64,000 bases of DNA from Bacteroidota bacterium (GTDB lineage: Bacteria > Bacteroidota > Ignavibacteria > Ignavibacteriales > Ignavibacteriaceae). This document shows positions 6,674-18,347 of this stretch, piece after piece; position 1 is the first letter of the stretch; each line of letters opens with the position of its first letter. The DNA lies in the NCBI GenBank assembly GCA_020161395.1, contig JAIUOE010000003.1, positions 372,001 to 436,000 of the forward strand. The letters run 5' to 3'. A program made the translations under genes and the position numbers. The notes under the pieces were generated by a model, which did not search any database, had not been told where the DNA came from, and worked only from the letters and a program-made list of their open reading frames with translations.

Positions 6674-7642
6674 TTAGTAAAATGGTAAAAAGCGGATACT
6701 GCAGCCATTTTTCATTTTTATTCTGCGAATATCAGTTAATTTTTTCAAATCATATACTCGCACGAGCCTGATTTGATTTTCAAGATCATCGAAAATGAGA
6801 TAGTCTTTTTTGACAGCAAAATTCCTGTAACCCTGACCCGAGAATTTGGCGACATAGTCCATTTTTTTAAGAGAATAAATCATCAAAGTGGAGGAAGTGT
6901 CCCGGTCTGTTTTATGGACATCGAGATTTGAAGTAAGCATGATGAGGGTTTCCTTGTCAGGAGTCCAGTAGATTCTGTCCACATTCTGGTCAGTTGAAAG
7001 GATCATTTTGCCGACGGTGTCTTTGGCATCGGAAAGAAAAATCTGATTCGATTTCCCTTTTACCACCGAGACTATTCTTGTGCTGTCGGGGGAGACATTA
7101 TTGACCTTGATGGCAGGAACCTCGGGAATTTCCCCCTGCATCAATTCATATTTTTCCTTGGCTTTATCGACGATTCTTCCGGTGCTGTCGATGATATAGT
7201 TATCCTTGTAAATTCTTTGATTAACGAGTTCCAGGTGATAGAGGACAAGATTGAGGGTATTTCCATCGAGACTGTTGGCAAAAATCTTCGAGACTTTGGG
7301 AGACCCGAGGATGTTCCTGATGCCACTTGAATTATGGCTGAATACTCTGATGCTGTCGATGTAGCCTTCGAGCTTGTTATAACTGTTACCTGTGATGAAA
7401 AAGTAATTACCTCTTTCGCCTGTACCCGTAATAAGGAATGGAGTATAGGCAGCCAAAGGAGCAAAGACGACCGTTTCTCCGGAGAGGAGATCGTGTACAA
7501 AAATCTTTTTTCCCGTTCCATCATCTCCGACAACAGGAATCGATTCTTCTTTCAGAAGGGGTGAAGCCGGTTGTTCCTCCGTGCAGGAGAAGAAGCAGGA
7601 CGCAAAAACGAGGATAAAGAGAGCGAGAGAAAGTTTTTTCAT
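6674..7642 (-). CDS. Lipoprotein, probable beta-propeller fold (322 aa)
   Basis: MKKLSLALFILVFASCFFSCTEEQ is a lipoprotein signal with the likely lipidated Cys at position 20. The rest is made of short repeated beta-rich segments (GKKIFVHDLLSGETVVF, DRIYWTPDKETLIML, LMIYSLKKMDYVAKF), which suggests a beta-propeller similar to 6-bladed NHL/TolB-like proteins that bind proteins or ligands in the periplasm. Family not firmly recognised. A promoter-like TATGTTTG box lies at 7721-7714; the ABC exporter follows after 8 bases. Confidence 0.65.
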   Translation of the reverse strand: MKKLSLALFILVFASCFFSCTEEQPASPLLKEESIPVVGDDGTGKKIFVHDLLSGETVVFAPLAAYTPFLITGTGERGNYFFITGNSYNKLEGYIDSIRVFSHNSSGIRNILGSPKVSKIFANSLDGNTLNLVLYHLELVNQRIYKDNYIIDSTGRIVDKAKEKYELMQGEIPEVPAIKVNNVSPDSTRIVSVVKGKSNQIFLSDAKDTVGKMILSTDQNVDRIYWTPDKETLIMLTSNLDVHKTDRDTSSTLMIYSLKKMDYVAKFSGQGYRNFAVKKDYLIFDDLENQIRLVRVYDLKKLTDIRRIKMKNGCSIRFLPFY

Positions 7643-7713
7643 TGATTAAATCTTTGTTGGCAGATAGCGGCTTCGCACTTGATTTTTAGCTTAAAAAGAG
7701 AAATTCTTTCATG

Positions 7714-7721
7714 CAAACATA
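7714..7721 (-). promoter_or_regulatory. TATGTTTG box (-7-like) above the 6674-7642 gene
   Basis: TATGTTTGC on the minus strand matches the Bacteroidota -7 consensus TAnnTTTG. It is 72 bases above the ATG at 7642. No convincing -33 TTG is present at 19 bases, so this is a half-site call. Confidence 0.35.
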
Positions 7722-7758
7722 ACAATTCCGCTTTAAAAATCCCGACAGGAAAAAGGAG

Positions 7759-8676
7759 TCATCCCCTCGGGTGGAACTGGTGCACCACTTCCCTGATGTA
7801 TGTAATATCGATGTGTGTATAGATTTGGGTTACAGAGATGTCGGTATGTCCGAGCATTTCCTGAACGGCTCTGATGTTAGCTCCCCCTTCGATAAGATGT
7901 GTAGCGAAGGAATGGCGAAATATGTGGGGATAAACTCTTTTTGAGAGACCTGCGAGTTCGGCATACTCCTTGATGATTTTCCAGATGCCCATTCTGGTCA
8001 AAGCACCGCCGAGTTTGGAATTAAGAAAAAGGTAAGTGCCGCTCCCCGGTTTTGCGAGTACGGTTCTGCCGAGGAGGAGATATTTTTTCAGGGCATTGAG
8101 AGCGGGAGTTCCGATGGGGACAAATCGTTCCTTACTCCCCTTCCCGAAGACCCTTATCATTTCCTCATCGATGAAGATGTCGCTCTTTTTCATTCCGGCA
8201 AGTTCTGAGACTCTGATCCCACAGGCGTACAAAACTTCGATGATTGCCCTGTCTCTTAATCCGACGGGGGTTTCCTCATCGGTCTGAGCGATTAAGAGTT
8301 CTATTTCCTGAGGAGTGAGAACTTCGGGGAGTTTTCTTTTAATTCGTGGTGGCTTCAGTCGTGCCAGAGGACTTTTTTTGATATATTCGGAGACGACGAG
8401 GAAAGAGAAAAATCCTTTCAGGGACGAATGAAATCGTGCGAGAGACAAGCCCGAGAGCCCCGAAGCGGTAAGTGATGCAAAAAATTCTCTTGCGTGATCA
8501 GCAGTAATTTCCGAAAGATCGCCAATATTTTCCTCTCTTACGAAGTCGAGAAAAGAGTTGATATCTCGTTGGTAGGCTTCGAGGGAGTTGGCAGCGAGAT
8601 TTCTTTCGACTCTCAGTTCCGTGAGGTAATCGAAAAGGAACTGATCGAGCCAGTCGCGTTTATGAGCTTTTTTCAA
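7759..8676 (-). CDS. xerD: Tyrosine recombinase XerD
   Basis: A 305-residue site-specific recombinase that resolves chromosome dimers at dif with a partner. The N-terminal SAM-like core-binding domain covers about residues 10-95 and the catalytic domain about 115-300. All catalytic residues are visible: R155 (GIRVSEL), K179 (GKGSKE), H251 and R254 (HIFRH), H277 (GHTD) and Y286 (IYTH). The C-terminal VHQFHPRG resembles XerD more than XerC. No ATG exists at the N-terminus; the TTG at 8676 is preceded by AGGAAAAAC and overlaps the end of the PgpH-like gene by 17 bases, so the two are translationally close. No dif site was identified nearby. Confidence 0.9.
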   Translation of the reverse strand: MKKAHKRDWLDQFLFDYLTELRVERNLAANSLEAYQRDINSFLDFVREENIGDLSEITADHAREFFASLTASGLSGLSLARFHSSLKGFFSFLVVSEYIKKSPLARLKPPRIKRKLPEVLTPQEIELLIAQTDEETPVGLRDRAIIEVLYACGIRVSELAGMKKSDIFIDEEMIRVFGKGSKERFVPIGTPALNALKKYLLLGRTVLAKPGSGTYLFLNSKLGGALTRMGIWKIIKEYAELAGLSKRVYPHIFRHSFATHLIEGGANIRAVQEMLGHTDISVTQIYTHIDITYIREVVHQFHPRG

Positions 8677-10819
8677 GTTTTTCCTGCTCAGGATATCTCA
8701 TCCTGGCGTGTTTTGTGGTCATCAGAGTGTTGAAGAAGACTTTCTTTATCTCCTCCACTTCCGAAAGAGTTACAGCAGCTTCATCGAGTTCTTTTTCCTG
8801 CAGGGTCTGGTTGATCAGATTGTTGATAAGATTCTCGAGTGTCTGGGGATCAGGCGTTGTGATACTTCTTGAAGCGGATTCGCATTTGTCTGCGAGCATC
8901 AAAATAGCCTGTTCGCGGGTATGCGGTTTGGGACCGAGATACCTGTAGTCATCTTTGTTCACATTTTCCTTGCCGTATTTGTGGACGGCTTTGTCATAGA
9001 AAATCCTGATGAGCCCTTTGCCATGGTGGGTTGGTATAAACTCGATTATTTCCTGCGGGAGGTTGTATTTTTTTCCGAGTTCCATCCCTTGGAGCACATG
9101 ATCCCGGATAACTTTCACACTGGTTTCGGGCGAAAGTTCGTTATGCGGGTTGTGTCCATCCCCCTGATTTTCGATAAAATAGTAAGGTGAGATCATTTTA
9201 CCGATGTCGTGATAGAGTGCTCCGACGCTGACAAGTAGTGTATCTGCACCGATTCTTTCCGCTGCACTCTCGGCCAGTCTTGCTACCGCCTGTGAATGGT
9301 AGAAAGTACCGGGTGAGGCATGGTTCAGTTCCTTAAGAAGAGGGTGATCGGTACTCGAAAGTTCAACGAGTGTAAGGTCTGTCGTAATTTTGAAAGTCCG
9401 TTCGAAGAACCTTAGCAGCGTATAAGTAAGCATCGGACAGATGAGGGCATTGATTCCTGAGAAAAGGATATCGTTAAGGAGTTTTGACCAGTTGCCAAGA
9501 CTCTCTAAAGAAAGGAAGAGATTACCTGCGAGGTAGCCAAGGAAGATGAAAATCATTCCCCGATAGGTTTGTTGCCTGTTTTTGATATCTCTAACAGAAT
9601 AAACGGCAAAGGAGCCGGCGATAATGTTCAGAATCACCAATGAATAGTCGTTACCTCTCAGACCTGCGGCAATCAAAGAGATGATGAGGGTGGAGTAAAG
9701 CCCTACCCTTGAATCGAACATGATAGTGGTCAGAAGAGAAATCATTGGGATAATAATCAGCAACTGCTGAGAGCCACCGATATTAATGGTGTTTATGTAA
9801 AATGTGAGAAACGAGATAGCAAGAAAGAGGACGGAGAAGATGGTAAGTTTTGTATTGTCCTCAAAAATGGTTTTTCTAAAATGGAAAAGAAAAGCCCCGA
9901 GTAGAAGCAAAATAACGGCAATATGGAGAAATTTTCCTGAAAACTGTCTAATTCTTTCCAATGGATTCAGGTCTTCAACCCGGGCGGATTTGTAGGAGTC
10001 GAGTTTAACCTTAATTTCAGGTGTAATTCTCTCATGTTTGCCGACGATTCTTTCATTCAGAACCACAATACCTGAGTTTCTGCTGACCCTGTTTTTAGCG
10101 ATTTCGGTGAATTCCCTCGTGAGTTCACTGCTGTAAACGAGGTTGGGAATGAACAAGTCGAGAGCAATTTCATCATAAGCTGCACTTTTCACCGAATCCT
10201 TGAACGATTCGAATACATTTCGGGTGATCAGGGTTTTGGCACCCTTGTTATCTATAAAGTCAAGTTTCTTTTTGTGATACTGAAAATTCCCTTTCCTGAT
10301 GGCGAGAGTGTCTTTCGATATCTGATCGTGATCGAGGCTCAGGGTTCCGATGGCGGAAGTTTTTAGAAGAATGTCCTCGATGATGTCGAGCGATGAGTAG
10401 AGGTCTGATGCTTTGTTCCCGGTGGAGTCGATGAAACTTTTCAAGAAATTCCGGGTTGGTTCGGTAAATTTGGAAATACAGGGATCTGATTCGAAAAGGG
10501 AGGGATTAACAAATGCCCGCTCGAGTGCCTTTCGGAGAGATTTAACTGTATCCCTGGTGAGGCTGTCGGCTGGAATCAGAACAAATACCTGAAAAACAGA
10601 TTTTATTGCACTGTCGACTTCGGCAGCATAGACTTTGTCATCCTTGAGGATTGGGAAACTTTTATCGGCAATTAAATCTTCATTAAGCCAGATATTCCCG
10701 ACAGCCGACTGCACATCGACGACCTCTGCCTTAGGGAAAAGCATGGCTATAACTGCTGATGTAATCACCCAGAGTAAAATTTTTACACGGGTGCTCGATT
10801 TAATTTTTTCGTAAGTCAC
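8660..10819 (-). CDS. 7TM-HD phosphodiesterase, PgpH family (c-di-AMP hydrolase)
   Basis: A 719-residue membrane protein with an N-terminal helix (13-28), an extracytoplasmic 7TMR-HDED domain (about 35-290), seven membrane helices (about 297-475) and a cytoplasmic HD phosphohydrolase domain. The first metal His is in FYHSQAV (508) and the HD pair in ALYHDIGK (537-538); further conserved motifs are HNPHNELSPETS and PTHHG. PgpH-type proteins cleave cyclic di-AMP to pApA, linking this nucleotide to cell-wall and osmotic control. No diadenylate cyclase gene is in the window. The start is GTG at 10819, nine bases below the HAD phosphatase gene. Confidence 0.9.
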   Translation of the reverse strand: MTYEKIKSSTRVKILLWVITSAVIAMLFPKAEVVDVQSAVGNIWLNEDLIADKSFPILKDDKVYAAEVDSAIKSVFQVFVLIPADSLTRDTVKSLRKALERAFVNPSLFESDPCISKFTEPTRNFLKSFIDSTGNKASDLYSSLDIIEDILLKTSAIGTLSLDHDQISKDTLAIRKGNFQYHKKKLDFIDNKGAKTLITRNVFESFKDSVKSAAYDEIALDLFIPNLVYSSELTREFTEIAKNRVSRNSGIVVLNERIVGKHERITPEIKVKLDSYKSARVEDLNPLERIRQFSGKFLHIAVILLLLGAFLFHFRKTIFEDNTKLTIFSVLFLAISFLTFYINTINIGGSQQLLIIIPMISLLTTIMFDSRVGLYSTLIISLIAAGLRGNDYSLVILNIIAGSFAVYSVRDIKNRQQTYRGMIFIFLGYLAGNLFLSLESLGNWSKLLNDILFSGINALICPMLTYTLLRFFERTFKITTDLTLVELSSTDHPLLKELNHASPGTFYHSQAVARLAESAAERIGADTLLVSVGALYHDIGKMISPYYFIENQGDGHNPHNELSPETSVKVIRDHVLQGMELGKKYNLPQEIIEFIPTHHGKGLIRIFYDKAVHKYGKENVNKDDYRYLGPKPHTREQAILMLADKCESASRSITTPDPQTLENLINNLINQTLQEKELDEAAVTLSEVEEIKKVFFNTLMTTKHARMRYPEQEKLEKSS

Positions 10820-10827
10820 AAAAGATT

Positions 10828-11655
10828 TTATTTCTGTTTGTAAATTCTTTCGAGAAGTTCTCCAACACCGTCTTCATCGTTACTGAATTCCAGTTTCAGG
10901 TCTGAAAGATATTTTATTTCCGGAACTGCATTGGTCAGTGAAACTTTAAGAGCTTTGGTTTTGAAAAGCGCAACATCGTTATACCAGTCGCCGATAACAA
11001 TTGTGTCTTTTATCGAGATACCAAGTTTTTTATTAAGATATGTTAGAGCAGAAGCCTTGGAAACATCATCTTTTTTAACTTCGAGATAATACTGGTAGTG
11101 AGACTGGCTTTTTGAATAAGTCAATTTTAAACCAAAGGAATACGGGAAAGAGAAATGCTTTTTAATCTCCTGGAAAGAATGACGGTTTTCGCCGACATAA
11201 ACGAGTTCGATTACTTCGTCAGAGATGTTTCTGTAGTCATCGACGCACCTGAAACGGGCACCAAATCTGTCAATCAGTTGAAGTGTCGCTTCATTATGTT
11301 CCGTGTAAAGGACTTCGGAATCGGTGCACATAACCATTTTCACAAGATGCTTCTCAGAAAGCTCAATCCCCTTTTTCACTTTCGAATCTTTGAGACAAAT
11401 CTTTCTGAGAACCCTGCCTGATGGATATTCCATGATGACAGCACCATCTGAACAGATCATAATACCTTCGAGGCTCATTTCTTTTGCATAACCTTCAAGA
11501 GCCGTACTCATTCTTCCGCTGGCGAAGGTGACCAGAATCCCTTTTTCTTTTAACAGTTTCGAATATTTTAGACTCTTTTCACCGATTGAACCGTCACTTC
11601 TGAGTAAGGTGCCGTCCAGGTCAAGTAAAACGAGTTTTATATTGCTTAAATTCAT
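10828..11655 (-). CDS. HAD-superfamily phosphatase, Cof type (275 aa)
   Basis: A Cof/YbiV-like HAD hydrolase. Motif I is LLDLDGTLL (nucleophile and acid Asp), the motif II region is VTFASGR, motif III is the Lys in YLEVKKDDVSKASAL and motif IV is VIGDWYNDVALF, with a C2-type cap between. Members remove phosphate from sugar phosphates, FMN, PLP or similar; the substrate cannot be read from the sequence. The ATG shares its A with the TAA of the upstream symporter gene (TAATG), so translation is probably coupled. Confidence 0.85.
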   Translation of the reverse strand: MNLSNIKLVLLDLDGTLLRSDGSIGEKSLKYSKLLKEKGILVTFASGRMSTALEGYAKEMSLEGIMICSDGAVIMEYPSGRVLRKICLKDSKVKKGIELSEKHLVKMVMCTDSEVLYTEHNEATLQLIDRFGARFRCVDDYRNISDEVIELVYVGENRHSFQEIKKHFSFPYSFGLKLTYSKSQSHYQYYLEVKKDDVSKASALTYLNKKLGISIKDTIVIGDWYNDVALFKTKALKVSLTNAVPEIKYLSDLKLEFSNDEDGVGELLERIYKQK

Positions 11656-13409
11656 TAAATCCTGTTTTCTGTTGAAGAGAACATTTTATTCAGGGCGAAG
11701 ACCACTCCGCCGATTGCAAATATAATAAAAATTGAGTAAATAAGCGTATTAGCCAGGTCACCAAATATCAAACTTCCGCTGCCAAAAAGGAGTGAGTAGA
11801 TCAGCACGACGCCTGCGAACCAGCCGAGGAACTGATATTTCAGCACACCTTTTTCGAGCGGAAGTCCACTCTTTACTCTGACGGGTTCCCACAATTTACC
11901 TCCCGGTCTTATTTTTTTATAGAAACTAAGGAGTATTTCGTCGGGCTCGGGTTTTGTCAGAAAAGTAACAACAAGCCATACAAGAGTGGTTCCGATGACG
12001 AGGACATAAAGGCTGTCGGGGAATGGGATTCCAAGATATCTGACAACGGGAAGGAGAATAAAAGGAGCAGCCATTCCGGAGATTTCACTCCATGCGTTGA
12101 TTCTCCACCAGTACCACCGCATGATCAGTACAAGTCCCAGTCCGGCACCACACTCAATGATAAACTCCCACGCACCTGATATTCTGTCGATATATAAAGT
12201 GACGACAGCGGAGACGAGCATTAGCAAAATGGTTACAAATTTTGATGCGAAAACATACTGTTTTTCAGTTTTGCCGGGTTTCATGAATCTTCTGTAGAGA
12301 TCATTGACGAGGTATGAAGTACCCCAGTTGAGCTGCGTGGCGACCGTGCTCATGTAGGCGGCAAAAAAGGCAGCGAGCATGAGCCCCTTGAGACCTGCCG
12401 GCATAAAGTCGTTGATCAGCTTGATATAACCGAGTTTTGAAGTTTCGCTCGTAAGCTCGGGATAGAGCACAACTGATGCGAGAGCTGCGAGGATCCAGGG
12501 CCAGGGACGAAGGGCATAGTGAGCACCCTGGAAAAATAGGGTCGCCAGAATCGAGTGTTTTTCATTTTTGGCAGACATCATTCTTTGGGCTACATATCCC
12601 CCGCCACCGGGTTCAGATCCCGGATACCAGGAAGCCCACCATTGAATGCCTATGAAGGCAAAAAATGAGAAGAGTGTGAGAGAAAAGACCCTTCCTCCGG
12701 TTTCGGGTGACGAAGCGAGATTCGGGAAGAACTCGAAAGCCTGTGCAGGGAGTTTTTCCTTTAATCCGCTGATTCCACCAATTTGCTCGGAACTGATAAC
12801 GATAACGGCAAGCACGATGCAGGCTGTCATTGCGAGAATAAATTGAAAAGCATCGGTTACCACCACACCCCACAAACCGGAGAGAGCGGAATAGACAGCC
12901 ACGAGTCCCATACAGAGGAAGACATAAATGATGACATCCTCTTTTGGAATTCCGAAAATGCCGGTAAGGACAGCAATCATTGCACTGTTGACCCAGCCGA
13001 TTATTATGACATTCATGAACAAACCGAGATAAACTGATTTGAAGCCTCTCAGGAACTTTGCAGGTTTTCCCGCATATCTGATTTCAGCAAACTCGACTTC
13101 GGTAAGAATGCCAGCCCTCCTCCAGAGTTTTGCGAAGAAAAAGACGGTGAGGATGCCGCCAAAGGCGAAGTTCCACCAGACCCAGTTTCCCGAAATACCG
13201 TTGTTCCATACAAGCTCTGTTACAGCAAGAGGTGTATCAGCAGCAAAGGTGGTAGCAACCATGGAGAGACCGGCGAGGTACCAGGGGAGATTTCTTCCCG
13301 AGAGGAAAAATTCCTCACTGTTTTTGCTGCCTCTTTTGGAGTAAATTAGTGCTATGCCAAGACTTACAACAAAATAGAGTCCAATTATAAACCAGTCTAT
13401 CAGTTCCAT
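11655..13409 (-). CDS. Sodium:solute symporter (584 aa)
   Basis: An SSS-family (LeuT-fold) transporter with about 13-14 hydrophobic segments. It begins MELIDWFIIGLYFVVSLGIALIYS and has the family features GRNLPWYLAGLSMVATTFAADTP near residue 40-62 and WASWYPGSEPGGGGYVAQRM near 260. This larger subtype, common in Bacteroidota, is usually of unknown specificity (sugars, sialic acid or amino acids). The start ATG 13409 has AGGTTGACAG before it. It precedes the HAD phosphatase with a one-base overlap and follows a second, different SSS gene by 43 bases; the phosphatase may act on the transported sugar, which is inference. Confidence 0.88.
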   Translation of the reverse strand: MELIDWFIIGLYFVVSLGIALIYSKRGSKNSEEFFLSGRNLPWYLAGLSMVATTFAADTPLAVTELVWNNGISGNWVWWNFAFGGILTVFFFAKLWRRAGILTEVEFAEIRYAGKPAKFLRGFKSVYLGLFMNVIIIGWVNSAMIAVLTGIFGIPKEDVIIYVFLCMGLVAVYSALSGLWGVVVTDAFQFILAMTACIVLAVIVISSEQIGGISGLKEKLPAQAFEFFPNLASSPETGGRVFSLTLFSFFAFIGIQWWASWYPGSEPGGGGYVAQRMMSAKNEKHSILATLFFQGAHYALRPWPWILAALASVVLYPELTSETSKLGYIKLINDFMPAGLKGLMLAAFFAAYMSTVATQLNWGTSYLVNDLYRRFMKPGKTEKQYVFASKFVTILLMLVSAVVTLYIDRISGAWEFIIECGAGLGLVLIMRWYWWRINAWSEISGMAAPFILLPVVRYLGIPFPDSLYVLVIGTTLVWLVVTFLTKPEPDEILLSFYKKIRPGGKLWEPVRVKSGLPLEKGVLKYQFLGWFAGVVLIYSLLFGSGSLIFGDLANTLIYSIFIIFAIGGVVFALNKMFSSTENRI

Positions 13410-13452
13410 CTGTCAACCTGTAAAGAGTGAAAAAGTTTTATGAGCTTGAATG

Positions 13453-14907
13453 TCATTCGGGTGTGGTTTTCTTCCGTAAAATGGAGGAGATTCCGCCGGC
13501 TATGAGGCAGACAGAAACACCGGTGAGTGTAAACCAGGTCCATGCGTAAAGTTTGAGAGAGACAATAATGGTCATCGCTGCAATTGAAATGAGAAATCCT
13601 GTTATGGCATCCCGCTGATCAGCTCTCCTGTTTACAATTCCGAGGAGGAAGGTGCCAAGCAGTCCGCCAAAGGTAAATGATGCTATACTCAGCGCCACCT
13701 CAACAGCCGCACCTTTGATCTCCATGAAGAAAAAAGCTGAAACAGCAAGAACCGCAGCCCAAACTATTATGAGTCTCTTTGAGAGTTTTAACTGCTGTTC
13801 TTCGGAGAGTTTATTTTTGCCAAACATGCTTGAAATATCATAAAACGAGGAGGAAGCGAGTGAGCTGACAGAACCTGCCAGGGTGGAGAGTGCCGCTGCC
13901 ATAAGTCCCGCCACAAGAATTCCCTTTACACCCGTTGGAAGATCATGAATAATGAAATATGGGAATACCTCGTCCGGTTTGGCGAATTGTCTTCCTTCAA
14001 AAAAGATATAGAGGAGAATTCCGAGGAACAGGAACAAAGCAAACTGAAAAACTATTATAACTCCACTCATGATGACAGATTTTTGGGCGCTCTTTAAATC
14101 ACCTGTAGCAAGGAGTCTTTGGACTACAAGCTGGTCTGTTCCGTGCGATGCCATCGACAGAAAGGCACCTCCAGTTAAACCGGCAAGGAGAGTGTAGGGC
14201 GTTTGGAAAAATTCACTTACACTTTTACCAAATCCCAAATTGAAGACATCGAGCTTTTGAGCAATTCCATCTGATGAGAGTTTTGCGAAGACATCTCCCG
14301 GAATTACATAGTAGAGGAATACGGATGAAATTATTGCCCCGCCGATATAAATAAACATTTGAATTGCGTCCACCCAAATGACACCCCTCAATCCTCCTGT
14401 ATAGGTGTAAACAAGAGTAACAGCCACAATGATAAGGATGGCATAGGGATAGTCGATATCGAGGAGGAGTTTTACCGGTATGGCGGTGGCAAAAAGTCTG
14501 ACTCCATCACCTGCAACCCGGGTAAAAATGAAAACAATTGAGGCTGTTGTTCTGGTTTTTTTCCCAAATCTTTCTTCAAGAAAGGCATAGGCGGTAGAGA
14601 GTTCCCCCTTGAAGTAGAGAGGCAGCAAAAGCCGTGCGACGATTATCCTGCCAATGAGATAGCCGAGGGTCACCTGAAGGAAGTTTAGATTTGTAAGGTA
14701 TGCAACACCGGGAATTGAAATAAAAGTGAGGGTGCTTGTTTCGGCTGCCACAATGGAAAAAGTCGCGAGCCACCAGTTTACTTTTTTGTCGCCGAGGAAA
14801 TAGTCTTTTACACTTTTCTGCTCACCACCGATAAACCTGCCCCAAAGTGCGGCAAAAATGAGGTAAACAACAACTATTGCATAATCGATAAAGGAAAAAG
14901 AGTTCAA
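13453..14907 (-). CDS. Sodium:solute symporter, second paralogue (484 aa)
   Basis: Another SSS-family transporter, clearly different from its neighbour. It has about 13 hydrophobic segments, with the family stretch VNWWLATFSIVAAETSTLTF near residue 45-60, and SMASHGTDQLVVQRLLATGD and LMAAALSTLAGSVSSLASSS further on. I place the start at TTG 14907 (NSFSFIDYAIVVVYLIF), six bases after GGGAGA; the frame could also start at TTG 14925. Substrate unknown. It lies between the STAS gene and the larger symporter on the minus strand. Confidence 0.85.
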   Translation of the reverse strand: MNSFSFIDYAIVVVYLIFAALWGRFIGGEQKSVKDYFLGDKKVNWWLATFSIVAAETSTLTFISIPGVAYLTNLNFLQVTLGYLIGRIIVARLLLPLYFKGELSTAYAFLEERFGKKTRTTASIVFIFTRVAGDGVRLFATAIPVKLLLDIDYPYAILIIVAVTLVYTYTGGLRGVIWVDAIQMFIYIGGAIISSVFLYYVIPGDVFAKLSSDGIAQKLDVFNLGFGKSVSEFFQTPYTLLAGLTGGAFLSMASHGTDQLVVQRLLATGDLKSAQKSVIMSGVIIVFQFALFLFLGILLYIFFEGRQFAKPDEVFPYFIIHDLPTGVKGILVAGLMAAALSTLAGSVSSLASSSFYDISSMFGKNKLSEEQQLKLSKRLIIVWAAVLAVSAFFFMEIKGAAVEVALSIASFTFGGLLGTFLLGIVNRRADQRDAITGFLISIAAMTIIVSLKLYAWTWFTLTGVSVCLIAGGISSILRKKTTPE

Positions 14908-14950
14908 TACAAATCTCCCGGGCAACTATGGTGTGCCGGATTTTAGCCCG

Positions 14951-15301
14951 TCAGTGAATCAATTTAAGGTCGTTTAAAGCCTCGTCAATGGTTTTGCTAA
15001 GAGTAAGCACCCTGTCGAGCTTCGTCACTTCGATTAAATTGAGTATCTTTTTAGACGGACAGACAATTCGAAGTCCGCCGTGAACAGAACTTATGAGCCG
15101 GTTGGCAACCAAAAGGGTGCTGAGCCCGCTGCTGTCGCAACTTTCGACATCAGAGAGGTCTATCACCAGTTTTCTTACATTCATGTTTTTCACAAGGTTG
15201 GTAAATTCACCTTTTACGAGACCCGAGATATTGGCATCGAGCCGTCGTTCACTCAATTTTACAACTGAAACCTGGTCGATATGACTGATTGCAAAATTCA
15301 T
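14951..15301 (-). CDS. STAS-domain protein, anti-anti-sigma factor-like (116 aa)
   Basis: A single STAS domain. The motif VESCDSSGLSTLL carries the conserved Ser that a partner HPK-type (GHKL) kinase phosphorylates in SpoIIAA/RsbV-type proteins. These bind an anti-sigma kinase and free a sigma factor, or act in partner-switching control of other targets. No kinase or PP2C phosphatase gene is adjacent, so the partner is encoded elsewhere. It lies between ligA and a symporter gene in the long minus-strand cluster. Confidence 0.85.
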   Translation of the reverse strand: MNFAISHIDQVSVVKLSERRLDANISGLVKGEFTNLVKNMNVRKLVIDLSDVESCDSSGLSTLLVANRLISSVHGGLRIVCPSKKILNLIEVTKLDRVLTLSKTIDEALNDLKLIH

Positions 15302-15363
15302 AGGCAGATTAGTATTGAAATTTCATGGTGAACAAAAAAGGTAAATAACGACTTACAAACATA

Positions 15364-18334
<2,971 letters not shown>

Positions 18335-18347
18335 ATAAATCCTCTAA

